NCBI RefSeq assembly: GCF_000020565.1
Contig: NC_010830.1
Coordinates: 1,406,001-1,470,000 of the forward strand
Direction of reading: 5' to 3'
Length of the DNA: 64,000 bases
Origin: Candidatus Amoebophilus asiaticus 5a2
Lineage (GTDB): Bacteria > Bacteroidota > Bacteroidia > Cytophagales > Amoebophilaceae
Shown: positions 39,058 through 48,970 of the stretch, in pieces
Layout of the letters: every line of letters begins with the position of its first letter
How positions within the stretch are numbered: position 1 is the stretch's first letter
Notes under the pieces: generated by a model
The model's input: only the letters and a program-made list of their open reading frames with translations
Told to the model about the DNA's origin: nothing
The model's database searches: none
Translations under genes and position numbers: made by a program

Positions 39058-39324
39058 TAGAGGAGGTACGCACAAGACTTAGTTATACTTCAACTGGCTA
39101 GCTTGATGCTCAAATTAAAATGTAATACAGCTATTAACTTAGATGGTGGTGGTCCATCAAGTTTTTTATTTATAGAAGAAAAAATTGTTAATAGGGCTAT
39201 AGGCGACAAAGATGAAGGCCTCAGACAATCTAATCTATGTTTAAGCCTATATCAGATGCTATTGTATTTAAACAATATTCTGCATCCAGCCTGCCTACCG
39301 CTTCTAGTAAGTAGCTTTCTTTAG
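39058..39324 (+). pseudogene. relic of a phosphodiester glycosidase (NAGPA-domain) protein
   Basis: Only the C-terminal end remains. NLDGGGPSSFLFIEEKIVNRA is spread across 39136-39198; it matches the LDGGGSS motif and the following VNR segment of NAGPA/exopolysaccharide-associated proteins. The open frame extends back from 39103 through RYAQDLVILQLASLM, which fits the helix before the motif. The rest of the gene is absent, and the end runs into a hairpin at 39315. Confidence 0.5.
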
Positions 39325-39357
39325 ATAAGCATAAAAATTATGCTTATCTAAAGAAAG
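39315..39357. other. perfect 20-bp inverted repeat hairpin
   Basis: 39315-39334 and 39338-39357 are exact reverse complements (CTTTCTTTAGATAAGCATAA) separated by AAA. It would form a very stable hairpin, but no T run follows on either strand, so it is not a classical terminator. Confidence 0.6.
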
Positions 39358-39477
39358 ACAGCAGATGTCTTATGTGTAAGTTATCTTTTAATTTAAATTT
39401 TTCGAAAAATTATTTTAAATATCAAAACTATTAGTAATTTAACGCTCTATAGTTAACAACCTTATTGAAGATCTATT

Positions 39478-39987
39478 TTGAAATTACTAGATATAATCTT
39501 ACTACTCATATTAGCCTGGGGTGGTTATAGTGGATACAAGAGAGGCCTTATTGTAGAAGGTTTTTCTTTATTTTCCTTTTCTATAGCCAAAATACTTGGA
39601 CTTAGGGCATTACATATATTCAAAGCATTCTCTAACAAAGTAGATGGGCACGTACCAACTGTAACGTCTTATATAGCTTTTGGTGTAGTCTTTGTCATCA
39701 TTGTAGCCATTCTAATCATTCTAAGTAGATATTTTAGGGCTAAAGTAAATAAGACTGTATTAGGAAAAGTAGATAAAACAATGGGAGCCATATTGGGTAT
39801 TGGTAAGTGGGCTTTTTATGCAAGCACTGCCTTATGGGTAGCCAATCTACTTCATATAGGATTGCCAGATAGTTATATAGCTAACAGTTTCTTGCTCCCT
39901 ATTATTAAAGCAATTTCACCTTCTTTTATATCCTGGATAGCTAAATTGCTACCAGCTTTAAGAACACTAGTTGAAATTGTTAAATAA
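39478..39987 (+). CDS. cvpA: CvpA-family membrane protein
   Basis: 169 residues with four hydrophobic segments. The start motif LLDIILLLILAWGGYSGYKRGLI is spread over residues 2-24, followed by FSLFSFSIAKILGLR, GVVFVIIVAILIIL and LGKVDKTMGAILGIGKW. These are typical of the CvpA/colicin V production family, whose function is uncertain. The start is a TTG at 39478 that directly precedes the first membrane helix; no earlier ATG fits. Confidence 0.85.
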   Translation: MKLLDIILLLILAWGGYSGYKRGLIVEGFSLFSFSIAKILGLRALHIFKAFSNKVDGHVPTVTSYIAFGVVFVIIVAILIILSRYFRAKVNKTVLGKVDKTMGAILGIGKWAFYASTALWVANLLHIGLPDSYIANSFLLPIIKAISPSFISWIAKLLPALRTLVEIVK

Positions 39988-40080
39988 ATTTTAGTAAAAT
40001 AAATTTTGTATAGTTTTGAAAGTAAATAGCTACTTTAACATTATTAAACTTTACAAATAATGAATTTTCAGACTAAAGAA

Positions 40081-40277
40081 GTACGCGTTCACGTGTCTAC
40101 TACCTTTAAAATGAGCCCAAAACGCATATTTATTTGGCAACTAGCTATAAAAAATATTATCGGTGGTTAGTATATGGTTGATTTTATAGTTGCTTCTTAT
40201 TTTATTCTTAGCAGACAAGTGCTTTCTTATACTTAAAATAAGGTATTTCTAGTATTGGCAGACCCGTGAACGCATAC
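40081..40277. mobile_element. 197-bp MITE with 8-bp target duplication
   Basis: Inverted ends GTACGCGTTCACGTGTCTAC and GCAGACCCGTGAACGCATAC (4 mismatches in 20). The perfect direct repeat CTAAAGAA flanks it at 40073-40080 and 40278-40285. No coding capacity. The 8-base duplication separates it from the TA-targeting IS5-type family. A solo end is at 33618-33641. Confidence 0.7.
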
Positions 40278-40955
40278 CTAAAGAATAGATAAGATAAAAG
40301 ATTTATACATCAATAAGTATAAAGATAACACAACTAACCTTTCTGATTTAGAGTAACACTTGATTCTTCTTCTAAACCTAGCCATATGATGCCTCACATT
40401 AGCATTATATGACTCTATATGCGTTGTTTGCTTGTGCGCATCTACAAACTGCTGATAGGCTGTCCAATGGTCTGTGGCATAAAATCGACAAACTATATAT
40501 TTTATTTTGCTCCAAAGCTTTTTCCCTGTGCTTGCTTCTTGGCTCCCCGTAACAAAGTTAAGTATACTTCCCCGCATTCACTCCAGTGCAATCCAAACTC
40601 ATACTTTCTTTTTTTGACCCTACATAATACCACACATCTCATCCATTTCTATTACTTCTACTGCTTGCCTTCCCTGAGCTTTATTTTGCACATGGTAATG
40701 CTGTATCCATTCTCCAGCTGCCCTTATCCATTTCAAAACTGCTACATTACTTACTCCTAGCACCCTACCTATTGCCCTAAATCCCATATTTTCTAAATAT
40801 GAATGAATAGGCATTCTTTGTTTATCTATATTTTTTCCCCTACGCTCATCTACTTGGACAAAATTAAAGCCACAGCTTTTGCAGTTGTACCTTTGTTTAC
40901 CCCGTACTTTACCATTATTGATGGTTTTATTTGATTTACATCGTCTACATTCCAT
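40278..40955 (-). pseudogene. IS1-family transposase, second type, degenerate
   Basis: Frame one (to about 40620) has the zinc finger MECRRCKSNKTINNGK, CKSCGFNF and the helix-turn-helix GFRAIGRVLGVSNVAVLKW, then EVIEMDEMC. The second part (40278-40577) has GKKLWSKIKYIVC and THIESYNANVRHHMARF. Between them, the frame that encodes VWIALE contains two TGA stops, so no single slip repairs it. The 3' end abuts the MITE. Confidence 0.65.
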
Positions 40956-41079
40956 GTGAGTTCTTTCTCTTTAATTTAATACCTATTCTTAAGTTAGCAA
41001 ACCCCTTTTCTAACTTAGTAAGATGCAAACAAAATCATTAACTTATTCTCCTATTATATAAACCCATAACAGAGTTATT

Positions 41080-41916
41080 ATGGAAAAACACACCTCAATC
41101 TGGCAAAAAACCAAGATTTCTACTCAAAACTACCCCCAATTAGATAAAGAAATCAAGACCGAAATTGCTATAGTTGGTGGAGGAATTACTGGCCTTACAG
41201 CTGCAACTGAGCTACTAGGTACGAATAAGAATATTTGCATTATAGAAGCAGGAAAAATAGGAGAAGGAACAACAGGGCATTCAACTGGAAATTTGTATAT
41301 ACCTATACAATCTCTGCTTTCCACGATTGCCTCAAAATTTAATAAGGAGACAGTAAAAACAATTATAGATTCTCGTTTATATAGCCTCAACTATATAGAA
41401 AGAATGATAAAAGAGCATGAAATAGATTGTAATTTCTTAAAACGGACTTTGTATATTTATACTAATGATTCAAAAAAAGTTAAAAAACTGCAAACCGAAC
41501 TAGAGTTATTTAAGCAGAATGGACTAGATGTATCCATAGCTTATGAATTACCAATTCCTGTAAAATTTATATTTGCTATTAAAATAGAAAATCAAGCCAG
41601 GTTTAATCCTTCTACATACATAGATAAATTAGCACATAACCTTACACAGCATAATTGTAAAATTTTTGAAAAGAGCCCAGTTGTTAATATAAAAGAATCA
41701 TATAATGCTTGCCGTATAGAAACTGAGAGTAGTGTAGTCATAGCCAACCAAGTTCTAGTTACTACTCATATTCCTAAAGGAATAAATAAACTGCAGTTTG
41801 TTAGCTTCCCATATAGAAGTTATGCCATAGCTTTCAATCTAAAAGATAAAAAATACTCCAATAGAGTTCTTCCGAAACTTAACATAAAAGTTCATAGTTA
41901 TAAATTCCAGCAATAA
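41080..41916 (+). pseudogene. FAD-dependent oxidoreductase, 5' half, interrupted by IS
   Basis: N-terminal dinucleotide-binding fold of the DAO type: TEIAIVGGGITGLTAATELL near residue 27-46, then GEGTTGHSTGNLYIP. The real coding part ends at 41863, where an IS5-type element is inserted; the last ~17 codons are IS sequence. Deleting the IS and one TA restores an open frame across the join (KKYSN NGNFWNMDAP) into the 42793 segment. The full protein would be an FAD oxidoreductase with a C-terminal Rieske domain, about 500 residues. Physiological substrate unknown. Confidence 0.8.
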
Positions 41917-42773
41917 GATTAAAGCGTAGCCCAAATCTTTTTCTCCTATTTCTGTAACGCTCCGCTAAAATTTTAAACCGCTTGAGCATACCAATTATAT
42001 GCTCGCTAAGCACCCTTTGGCTGGCTAATTGCTGATTACTCCTCTTATCGGCTTTGGCCAAAGAATGCTTTTTACTGCGTTTTTTAGGCATAAGCGATTT
42101 GTCATGTAGCCTCTTTAACCCTTGATAGCCTGTATCTACTATGGCTTGACTATGCTGGCTTATATGTACCTTAGATTCCTTAAACAAGCGAAAGTCATGC
42201 CGCTTTCCATTTGAAAAACTACTACATATTATGGCTCGCGTTTGCTTATCGACAACCAGTTGCGTCTTTAGTGTATGTCGTTTCTTTTTACCTGAGTAGT
42301 AATATCGCTGCTTTTTTTAGGCCGCTCAATGGGGCTCTCTGTAGCATCTATTAAGATTACTGCATATTCCATATCGCTTTTTAGCAATGCTTTACGGCCT
42401 GGTAAAGTGAATTGACCACTTTTAATTAACGCCTCTTCAATAAAACGGATGGTATAATAGCAATTACTCTCACTTATTCCATAACTTTTTGAAATATGGA
42501 AGTATGTGCGGTATTCTCTTAAATATTCTAAAGTCATTAAAAACATTTGTTCACAACTCAGTTTATTAGGCCGCCCTACTTTAGCTTTCTTTGTTTGAAT
42601 GGCTTTCTGTATGATAGCTAACATTTTGGCAAAGGTCTCAGCCTTTACGCCTGTTAAGCGACGGAATTCTTCTGGCTTTAAGGTTTTTAGATGACTGTTT
42701 TCCATTAATCTTTCTGTTTTTTTTATCCCTAATTTATACATTTATGCTTATTCCTTAGGTTTCAGAAGAACTC
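41864..42773 (-). mobile_element. IS5-family element, copy 2 (inside oxidoreductase gene)
   Basis: 910 bases, nearly identical to 34966-35874 and 46627-47535, with flanking TA. It has one extra T near 42719-42724. It lies antisense to the interrupted gene. Confidence 0.9.
41879..42705 (-). CDS. IS5-family transposase read through an A7 frameshift, copy 2
   Basis: Same two-frame layout and sequence as the 34981-35807 copy, with start MENSHLKTLK at 42705. The open frame extends to 42741 only because of one additional base in the T run upstream, so the shared start is preferred. The A7 joint lies near 42313. Catalytic pieces DATESPIERP, NGKRHDF and VDTGYQGL are intact. Confidence 0.75.
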
Positions 42774-43515
42774 TAATGGAAATTTTTGGAATATGGATGC
42801 ACCCTATTATGCTACTAGCACCCATAATATTTTTTCTAAAGATATAGATACAATTATAGTAGCTGGTAACAACCATAAAACAGGGCAACCATTGCTCAGA
42901 GAACATATAGACCACTTTATATCAACCGAGCAATATATAAAGCAACATTATGGTGTTGATACAATACAAGCTACTTGGTCTGCCCAACATTACAAGACAG
43001 CTGACAGCATACCTTATATAGGACCTGCTAATCGTAGTTCTAAAAGAATATACGTAGCTACAGGATATGCTACAGACGGCCTCATCTATGGGACCGTTGC
43101 CGGAATAATTTTAAGTGATTTAGTGATTGGGAAAGAGAATTCTTGGGCATCTGTTTATAACAGCAATCGTTTTACACCTATAGCTTCTTTTGGGAGCTTT
43201 GTAAAGGAAAACTTAAATACTTCTTTATACTATCTCCTAGGCTATGTACGAAGTATGTTTGAACGAAAGCTTGCTGCTATTAAACCTGGAGAAGGAAAAG
43301 TAATTAGTGCTAAGGGAAAAAAAGTTGCCGCTTATAGAAATAAGGATGGAACTTTTAAAATAGTATCAGCAGTTTGTACACATATGAGATGTATAGTAGC
43401 TTGGAATGGAGCAGAAAAAAGTTGGGATTGCCCATGTCATGGTAGTAGGTTTAGTGTTGATGGCAACATTATAGAGGGTCCAGCACTTGATCCCCTACAT
43501 AAAATAACCCCTTAG
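42774..43515 (+). pseudogene. FAD-dependent oxidoreductase, 3' half with Rieske domain
   Basis: Continuation of 41080. ADSIPYIGPANRSSKRIYVATGY is spread across 43000-43070 and is the C-terminal part of the FAD fold. From about 43280 follows a Rieske [2Fe-2S] domain with ligands CTHMRC and CPCHGSRF (Cys-His and Cys-His pairs) and the final EGPALDPLHKI. All four cluster ligands are intact, so the gene was probably disrupted recently. The ATG at 42793 is unlikely to be a true start. Confidence 0.8.
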
Positions 43516-43585
43516 CCCTTACTCAATACATAATTAGTGCAAGCAACAGCACAATGTACTTATGTACTTTTACATGCCAAGCAAG

Positions 43586-44200
43586 CTATTTCTGTAATGG
43601 CACAAATATAAAACCTGGATATTTATAAATAGTAGTTGCTGAATTATGTCTTTTTTCTACTTTCCAAATTGATGCATCTATTGGTATAATTAAATTACCC
43701 CCCTCTTTTAATTGCATTAGCAATTCTTTAGGCAGATCATCAGTACCAGCAGAAACCAATATCCGATCAAATGGTGCATTATCTGGTAGCCCTAATATTT
43801 CCCCAGATTGCTCTATACTGGCATTCGAAAACTTATATTTACTAAGATTATATTGCCCTAAAGCTACTAACTCAGGAACAATTTCAACCCCATATACTCG
43901 CCCCTTTCCCCCTACTATAGTAGCTAAAAGTGCTGTGGTCCAACCAGAGCCTGTTCCAACATCTAATACTATATCACCAGGCATTATGCCTAGTTTTTCT
44001 AGCATAAAGGCTACCGTAGTAGGCTGAGAAATAGTTGCATCATAGCCAATACTAAGTGCATAGTCCTCATAAGCATTATCTAGATTTTCTAAGCCAACAA
44101 AGTCTTTTCGGTCTATTACTGTAAAGGCATTAATGATTTCCTTTGACCTAAGGATACCCTTGTTTACCAAATACTTAACTAAGTGATTATTACTTTTCAT
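43586..44200 (-). CDS. pcm: protein-L-isoaspartate O-methyltransferase
   Basis: 204 residues, a class I SAM methyltransferase that starts repair of isoaspartyl residues in aged proteins. Motifs: DFVGLENLDNAYEDYALSIGY at about residues 33-53, the substrate-side ATISQPTTVAFMLEKL at 55-70, the SAM loop VLDVGTGSGWTTALLA at 78-93, and GVEIVPEL. The ordering and length fit PCMT. The isolated gene is flanked by spacers; protein repair suits a slow-growing intracellular life. Confidence 0.9.
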   Translation of the reverse strand: MKSNNHLVKYLVNKGILRSKEIINAFTVIDRKDFVGLENLDNAYEDYALSIGYDATISQPTTVAFMLEKLGIMPGDIVLDVGTGSGWTTALLATIVGGKGRVYGVEIVPELVALGQYNLSKYKFSNASIEQSGEILGLPDNAPFDRILVSAGTDDLPKELLMQLKEGGNLIIPIDASIWKVEKRHNSATTIYKYPGFIFVPLQK

Positions 44201-44487
44201 ATCTATTTACTTTACTAATATTTCCAAAATTTATGGCTAGTTACTCTACTAGTTATAGGTCCTATAAGGAAGCAATTTTTTAGATGTTTACAATGGAATG
44301 AGTAGTACAAATATTCCTAATTTGCTAGCACTTACTAAAACACCGAACTTATAAAAATGTATTTAATAATGATTGATTATGAGAAGTTTAAGCAAAAAAA
44401 GTATATTTTAACTTAAGGACATTAGCCAATTAAGTAATTTTTCAGGTAGCATATAAGCTCGAAATTATAGAAAAGATTAACATTTTT

Positions 44488-44998
44488 AATAAATAACCCC
44501 GCCGCAAGCAGCGGGGTATTCAAAACAACCTTAGCTGCCTACTCTCGTATAACATCTCATACGTATTACCTTGATTTTGCACATAACGCGCTATCATCTT
44601 CTCATCTCCATGCTTACCTACAGTAGTTGCAAAATATCCATCACTCCAAAACTCCCCACCCCATAATTGCTTCTTTACTTGCCGACACAGCTTGAATATT
44701 TCCCTTGCCGTAAGACTTTTGATTAGCGTTACGAGTTTGGTTATGCTATATGTTGGAACGCTCTGTACCAGCATATATACATGGTCTTTATCGGTTCCTA
44801 TTTCTAAAAACTTAATTTGATAACGCTCTTCAATCTTAATACAAATTTCTTTCAAGGCTTCATCTACTTCCTTATCAAAAACTACACGCCTATATTTTGC
44901 TGGTAAGACCAAATGATACAACAACACTGTTACATTATGACTCTTATGGATATATTTACTCACATATGCAATTTACGCCGCAAGCGGCGGGGAATTCA
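44488..44998 (-). mobile_element. IS200/IS605-family element (tnpA only)
   Basis: The transposase is flanked by GC-rich hairpins unlike the surrounding AT-rich DNA: CCCCGCCGCAAGCAGCGGGG at 44498-44517 and CGCCGCAAGCGGCGGGG near 44973-44989. Such subterminal hairpins are the recognition ends of this family. No tnpB and no target duplication, as expected. Confidence 0.75.
44520..44963 (-). CDS. tnpA: IS200-type TnpA transposase with altered HUH motif
   Basis: 147 residues, a Y1 HUH single-strand transposase. Visible motifs are YHLVLPAKYRRVVF, EIGTDKDHVYMLVQSVPTYS, SLTAREIF, WSDGYFATTVGKHGDE and ARYVQNQGN, the last carrying a candidate catalytic Tyr. The metal-binding motif normally reads His-hydrophobic-His. 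Here it is HVY at the GACCATGTATAT codons, so the second His is replaced by Tyr, which would be expected to impair metal binding. The frame is otherwise intact. Confidence 0.85.
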   Translation of the reverse strand: MSKYIHKSHNVTVLLYHLVLPAKYRRVVFDKEVDEALKEICIKIEERYQIKFLEIGTDKDHVYMLVQSVPTYSITKLVTLIKSLTAREIFKLCRQVKKQLWGGEFWSDGYFATTVGKHGDEKMIARYVQNQGNTYEMLYESRQLRLF

Positions 44999-45056
44999 AC
45001 CCTAAGAGATTAAAAACCAAACAATTTCAAATATTACTAATTATTATTTGACTAGC

Positions 45057-45133
45057 TGATTGTTTGTTCAAAAATAATTTGTAACTTAGGTATGACAAGT
45101 TAATATTATTAACCATCTAGCAAGGAAAAAAAT
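45057..45133 (+). promoter_or_regulatory. conserved leader of second KGG-repeat gene
   Basis: Nearly identical to 1577-1655, including TTCAAAAATAATTTGTAA and TATTATTAACCATCTAGCAA just before the start. The conserved block probably includes the promoter. Confidence 0.5.
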
Positions 45134-45535
45134 ATGGAAAACAAACATAATAATAACCAAGGAAATGGTAATAGTAACAATACCCAAAACCGTGGATTTG
45201 CTTCAATGCCCCATGAAAAAGTACAAGAAATAGCTAGCAAAGGTGGGCATGCATCAGCTGAAAAAGCAGGGCATGAAGGTATGGCTGAGAGAGGGCGTGC
45301 TGGTGGACATGCTTCGGCTGAAAGAGCAGGACATGAGGGTATGGCAGAAAGAGGTCGCGCTGGTGGTCATGCTTCACATGGTGCACACGGAAAAGCAGAA
45401 AATGAGGATAGAGAAGACAGAGAAAATGCTGGAGGAGACAATAGCAACAAGCGTGGATTTGCTTCAATGCCCCATGAGAAAGTACAAGAAATAGCTAGCA
45501 AAGGTGGGCATAGCTCAGGAGGAGGAAAAAAGTAG
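45134..45535 (+). CDS. KGG-repeat (con-10-like) stress protein, long form
   Basis: 133 hydrophilic residues. One KGG unit (RGFASMPHEKVQEIASKGG) lies near residues 20-38 and another near the C-terminus. Between them are two copies of AGHEGMAERGRAGGHAS and an acidic stretch (KAENEDREDRENAG). The middle repeats resemble the GsiB/LEA-like Gly-rich type. The first ~38 codons are nearly the same DNA as the 1656 gene. A strong terminator follows, so it is a single-gene unit. A stress-protective role is inferred from the family. Confidence 0.75.
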   Translation: MENKHNNNQGNGNSNNTQNRGFASMPHEKVQEIASKGGHASAEKAGHEGMAERGRAGGHASAERAGHEGMAERGRAGGHASHGAHGKAENEDREDRENAGGDNSNKRGFASMPHEKVQEIASKGGHSSGGGKK

Positions 45536-45581
45536 CAATGGAGAGGACGAAAGTTAATTCTTCCTCTTTATTACTTTAAAT

Positions 45582-45617
45582 AAAAAAGGGTATGCTAATT
45601 TAAGCATACCCTTTTTT
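45582..45617 (+). terminator. rho-independent terminator of KGG gene
   Basis: AAAAAAGGGTATGC (45582-45595 region) pairs with GCATACCCTTTTTT (45604-45617) around an eight-base AT loop. The T run completes it. It could work in both directions because of the A run on the left. Confidence 0.85.
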
Positions 45618-45886
45618 GCTAACTTTATAAGTCAGTTATACTTCCATTTTCTTACCTTATTCCCGCCTTTATCCCTGCCTAATTAAACATAAAATAAAAG
45701 CCTTAGTTTAGCCTCTTACTTATTCTCCTTTGAGCAACTATATAAAGAGCTAATTTTTATAGGGAAATACTTTACTACTTTATACTTAACAAGCTAATTA
45801 TTTCATTAGCTTCGTATATCCAGAAACTAATACAAAAACTTATATCCAGCTTTAGTAACTTAAAGCTATGTTTAACAAATTAAAAT

Positions 45887-46498
45887 ATGTTAGAATTAGG
45901 AATATCTTACTTAATTGCTGCTATGATACCAGGTCCCTCTATGGCATTAGTTATTAGAAATGGTATCCTACATTCTAGATTAGCTAGTCTACAAGCTGCT
46001 TTTGGAATAGTCGTAGGAACTGCCTTACAATCAGGCATTATATTAATAGGTCTCAACTTTATAAGTGATTATCCTATGGTTATAAGAGGCATGAAAATGG
46101 TATGTGCTTGTTACTTAATATACCTAGGATTAAAGAGTATATTTTCATCAAAAATAGAAACCAAAACCTCTTTAATACCAGTCTCAGATTCTAATCAAGC
46201 AAATAAGAAAAAACAGAATTATTTTACAGAAGGGCTTTTAGTAGAAATTTTAAATCCATTAGCTTTTACCTTTTTTATAAGTATTTTAGCTATTAATTAT
46301 AATCCTCAACAAACTTCATCTATTAAGATTATGTATTGGCTTGAACTGATATTACTGGCATTCTTATGGTTTATTATGCTATCTTTCGTATCATCTTCTA
46401 AAGCTATTACTACCTATACTAAGAAATACAATAGAATACTAGATGTAGTTGCTGGAATACTTTTTATATTTTTCGGCATACAACAGTTTTTTAGTTAG
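45887..46498 (+). CDS. LysE-family exporter
   Basis: 203 residues with about six membrane segments. The N-terminal IPGPSMALVIRNGILHSR and the following AAFGIVVGTALQSG are the family signature (PGP near residue 15, then a Gly-rich turn). A hydrophilic loop lies near residues 88-110, and the C-terminal segment ILDVVAGILFIFFGIQ is typical. LysE/RhtB proteins export amino acids or related compounds; the substrate is not predictable. Confidence 0.85.
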   Translation: MLELGISYLIAAMIPGPSMALVIRNGILHSRLASLQAAFGIVVGTALQSGIILIGLNFISDYPMVIRGMKMVCACYLIYLGLKSIFSSKIETKTSLIPVSDSNQANKKKQNYFTEGLLVEILNPLAFTFFISILAINYNPQQTSSIKIMYWLELILLAFLWFIMLSFVSSSKAITTYTKKYNRILDVVAGILFIFFGIQQFFS

Positions 46499-46626
46499 TT
46501 TATAAAAACTATGAGCTAACTCAAGAAACAACTACATAAGGTTTATGCTTATTCAATCATCCCAAAAGTAAAAATCAGTCTTTGTAACTAACTTTCTAAG
46601 CAACAATAAATTCTGTTTATACAATA

Positions 46627-47535
46627 GAGTTCTTCCGAAACTTAACATAAAAGTTCATAGTTATAAATTCCAGCAATAAGATTAAAGCGTAGCCCAAATC
46701 TTTTTCTCCTATTTCTGTAACGCTCCGCTAAAATTTTAAACCGCTTGAGCATACCAATTATATGCTCGCTAAGCACCCTTTGGCTGGCTAATTGCTGATT
46801 ACTCCTCTTATCGGCTTTGGCCAAAGAATGCTTTTTACTGCGTTTTTTAGGCATAAGCGATTTGTCATGTAGCCTCTTTAACCCTTGATAGCCTGTATCT
46901 ACTATGGCTTGACTATGCTGGCTTATATGTACCTTAGATTCCTTAAACAAGCGAAAGTCATGCCGCTTTCCATTTGAAAAACTACTACATATTATGGCTC
47001 GCGTTTGCTTATCGACAACCAGTTGCGTCTTTAGTGTATGTCGTTTCTTTTTACCTGAGTAGTAATATCGCTGCTTTTTTTAGGCCGCTCAATGGGGCTC
47101 TCTGTAGCATCTATTAAGATTACTGCATATTCCATATCGCTTTTTAGCAATGCTTTACGGCCTGGTAAAGTGAATTGACCACTTTTAATTAACGCCTCTT
47201 CAATAAAACGGATGGTATAATAGCAATTACTCTCACTTATTCCATAACTTTTTGAAATATGGAAGTATGTGCGGTATTCTCTTAAATATTCTAAAGTCAT
47301 TAAAAACATTTGTTCACAACTCAGTTTATTAGGCCGCCCTACTTTAGCTTTCTTTGTTTGAATGGCTTTCTGTATGATAGCTAACATTTTGGCAAAGGTC
47401 TCAGCCTTTACGCCTGTTAAGCGACGGAATTCTTCTGGCTTTAAGGTTTTTAGATGACTGTTTTCCATTAATCTTTCTGTTTTTTTATCCCTAATTTATA
47501 CATTTATGCTTATTCCTTAGGTTTCAGAAGATCTC
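46627..47535 (-). mobile_element. IS5-family element, copy 3
   Basis: 909 bases with the same ends and TA flanks as 34966-35874, in an intergenic region. Identity to copies 1 and 2 is almost complete. Confidence 0.9.
46642..47468 (-). CDS. IS5-family transposase read through an A7 frameshift, copy 3
   Basis: Frames 47031-47468 and the one ending at 46642 are the same pair as in copies 1 and 2, with the A7 joint near 47076. Both halves are free of other damage. Confidence 0.75.
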
Positions 47536-48041
47536 TAATACTAACTATACTTAAGATTCTAGTTTACAGATTAATTTTATTATGCTTTTGTTAAAGTTGT
47601 CATACAATTATAAAATAGAACTATAAGGGAAAGGCAATTCTAATTTATACATTCACTTTTATATTACAATAAGGTTTACTTTGTTCTATTTTCTATAAGT
47701 AGTAGACAATGCCTTTATGTATTGAATCTTGATCTGATATTTAAAGCAAATATTATAATTACAATATCAGTTAATTAAAGGAGACTGAGATACTCACATA
47801 TATTGCCACACAATAATTAAAATATGTTACTATCGTAAATGAAATGTATAAATATTAGTGTTTTTTTAAAGAAATCAAAGCAAATAAGTTTGTAAGATTA
47901 ATAGAGATAGTAAGTACAAAGTACTATAAATCTAGTTTTCTGTTTACTATACTATTAGAAACTTAAGCACAAATAGACTATTAAATAGATTATCTTGTTT
48001 AGCTAGATAGGATTATTCTATACCTGCAGCATTTACTATAT
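47536..48041. other. non-coding gap, no gene seen
   Basis: About 500 AT-rich bases between two IS elements. No frames beyond short ones, no RNA gene and no repeat were recognised. Confidence 0.4.
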
Positions 48042-48970
48042 AAACTAAGTTGCTAGTTGAAAAAAGCTTTGTTAATTTGAAAAGCTAACAAAAACAAAAG
48101 TATCTTTGACCAGAAAGCCTTGGAAGGTAACAGCATGAATCTTCCTTAAGAAAAGGCCTTTAATACCACTAATGCTAGTCTCTATCACTTTTCGAATGTG
48201 CTCTTTGAGATAAGCCAGAAAAGGTGTGCCCTGTCGATGAACATTGGCTTTACGCTGAGAATAAAGCTCAATCCTCTCATCAGCCAACATATCTTCTAGA
48301 TGGTAGTTGGCATAAGCCGAGTCAGCATAGAGTGCACTACCAGCTGGCAAACAGAAAGGTGATTGATCCAGCACTTTAACATCTGCTTGGCTGCCAGCCA
48401 CAATTGAGAATTCAACTGGAATGTCATTACTAGTTGTAACAAGTTGCACTTTAATGCCATAAAAGTAACGGTGCATAGAGGCTTTGTAGCCTCTATAAGC
48501 CTCACCTTACAATAATTTACATCGGCTGATATGTATGTTATCGCACACAGCTGTAGCTACGGGAAAGGAATCCAACACAAAGTCCTTACAAGTGATTACT
48601 TGCTTGATGAGATAGCCTATTGCTAAAAAGAGGGTCGTTATATCTTCTCCTATAGCATACAGACGGCGATTGTACCTACTTTTATCGAGCATGTTAGTGA
48701 TAAGCTTAGTGGAATGCATAAACGATCGAGCTTTGTCAAGATGTCCGTCAAAATATAAAGCTGAGACGATAGCTATTATCAGAACCGCTGCAGCTGATAA
48801 TTTCCTTTTTTTATCTTCTTGGTAATGCAAACACTTGAGTAAGCCGTCAATAAATGAGTATATTACTATTGATTGATCAATCATAATGGACTCCGGTTTA
48901 TTGGTTTGTATAAAAATAAGATCAAAGGTTCTTTATTTTTTTTACCTACTATTAACTAGCAACTTAGGTT
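48042..48970 (-). mobile_element. IS982-family element, near-intact copy
   Basis: About 929 bases with ends AAACTAAGTTGCTAGTT and AACTAGCAACTTAGGTT. Full-length homologue of the degenerate copy at 541-1458. Confidence 0.8.
48072..48884 (-). pseudogene. IS982-family transposase with a single in-frame stop
   Basis: One 271-codon frame from the ATG at 48884, broken only by a TAA at 48507-48509, between ISRCKLL and GEAYRGYKAS. The other copy has CAA (Gln) there, so one C-to-T change on the coding strand explains the loss. Other IS982 motifs are intact: DSFPVATAVCDN, RYFYGIKVQLVTT, LYADSAYANYHLEDML and GIKGLFLRKIHAVTF. Inactive unless the stop is read through. Confidence 0.8.
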
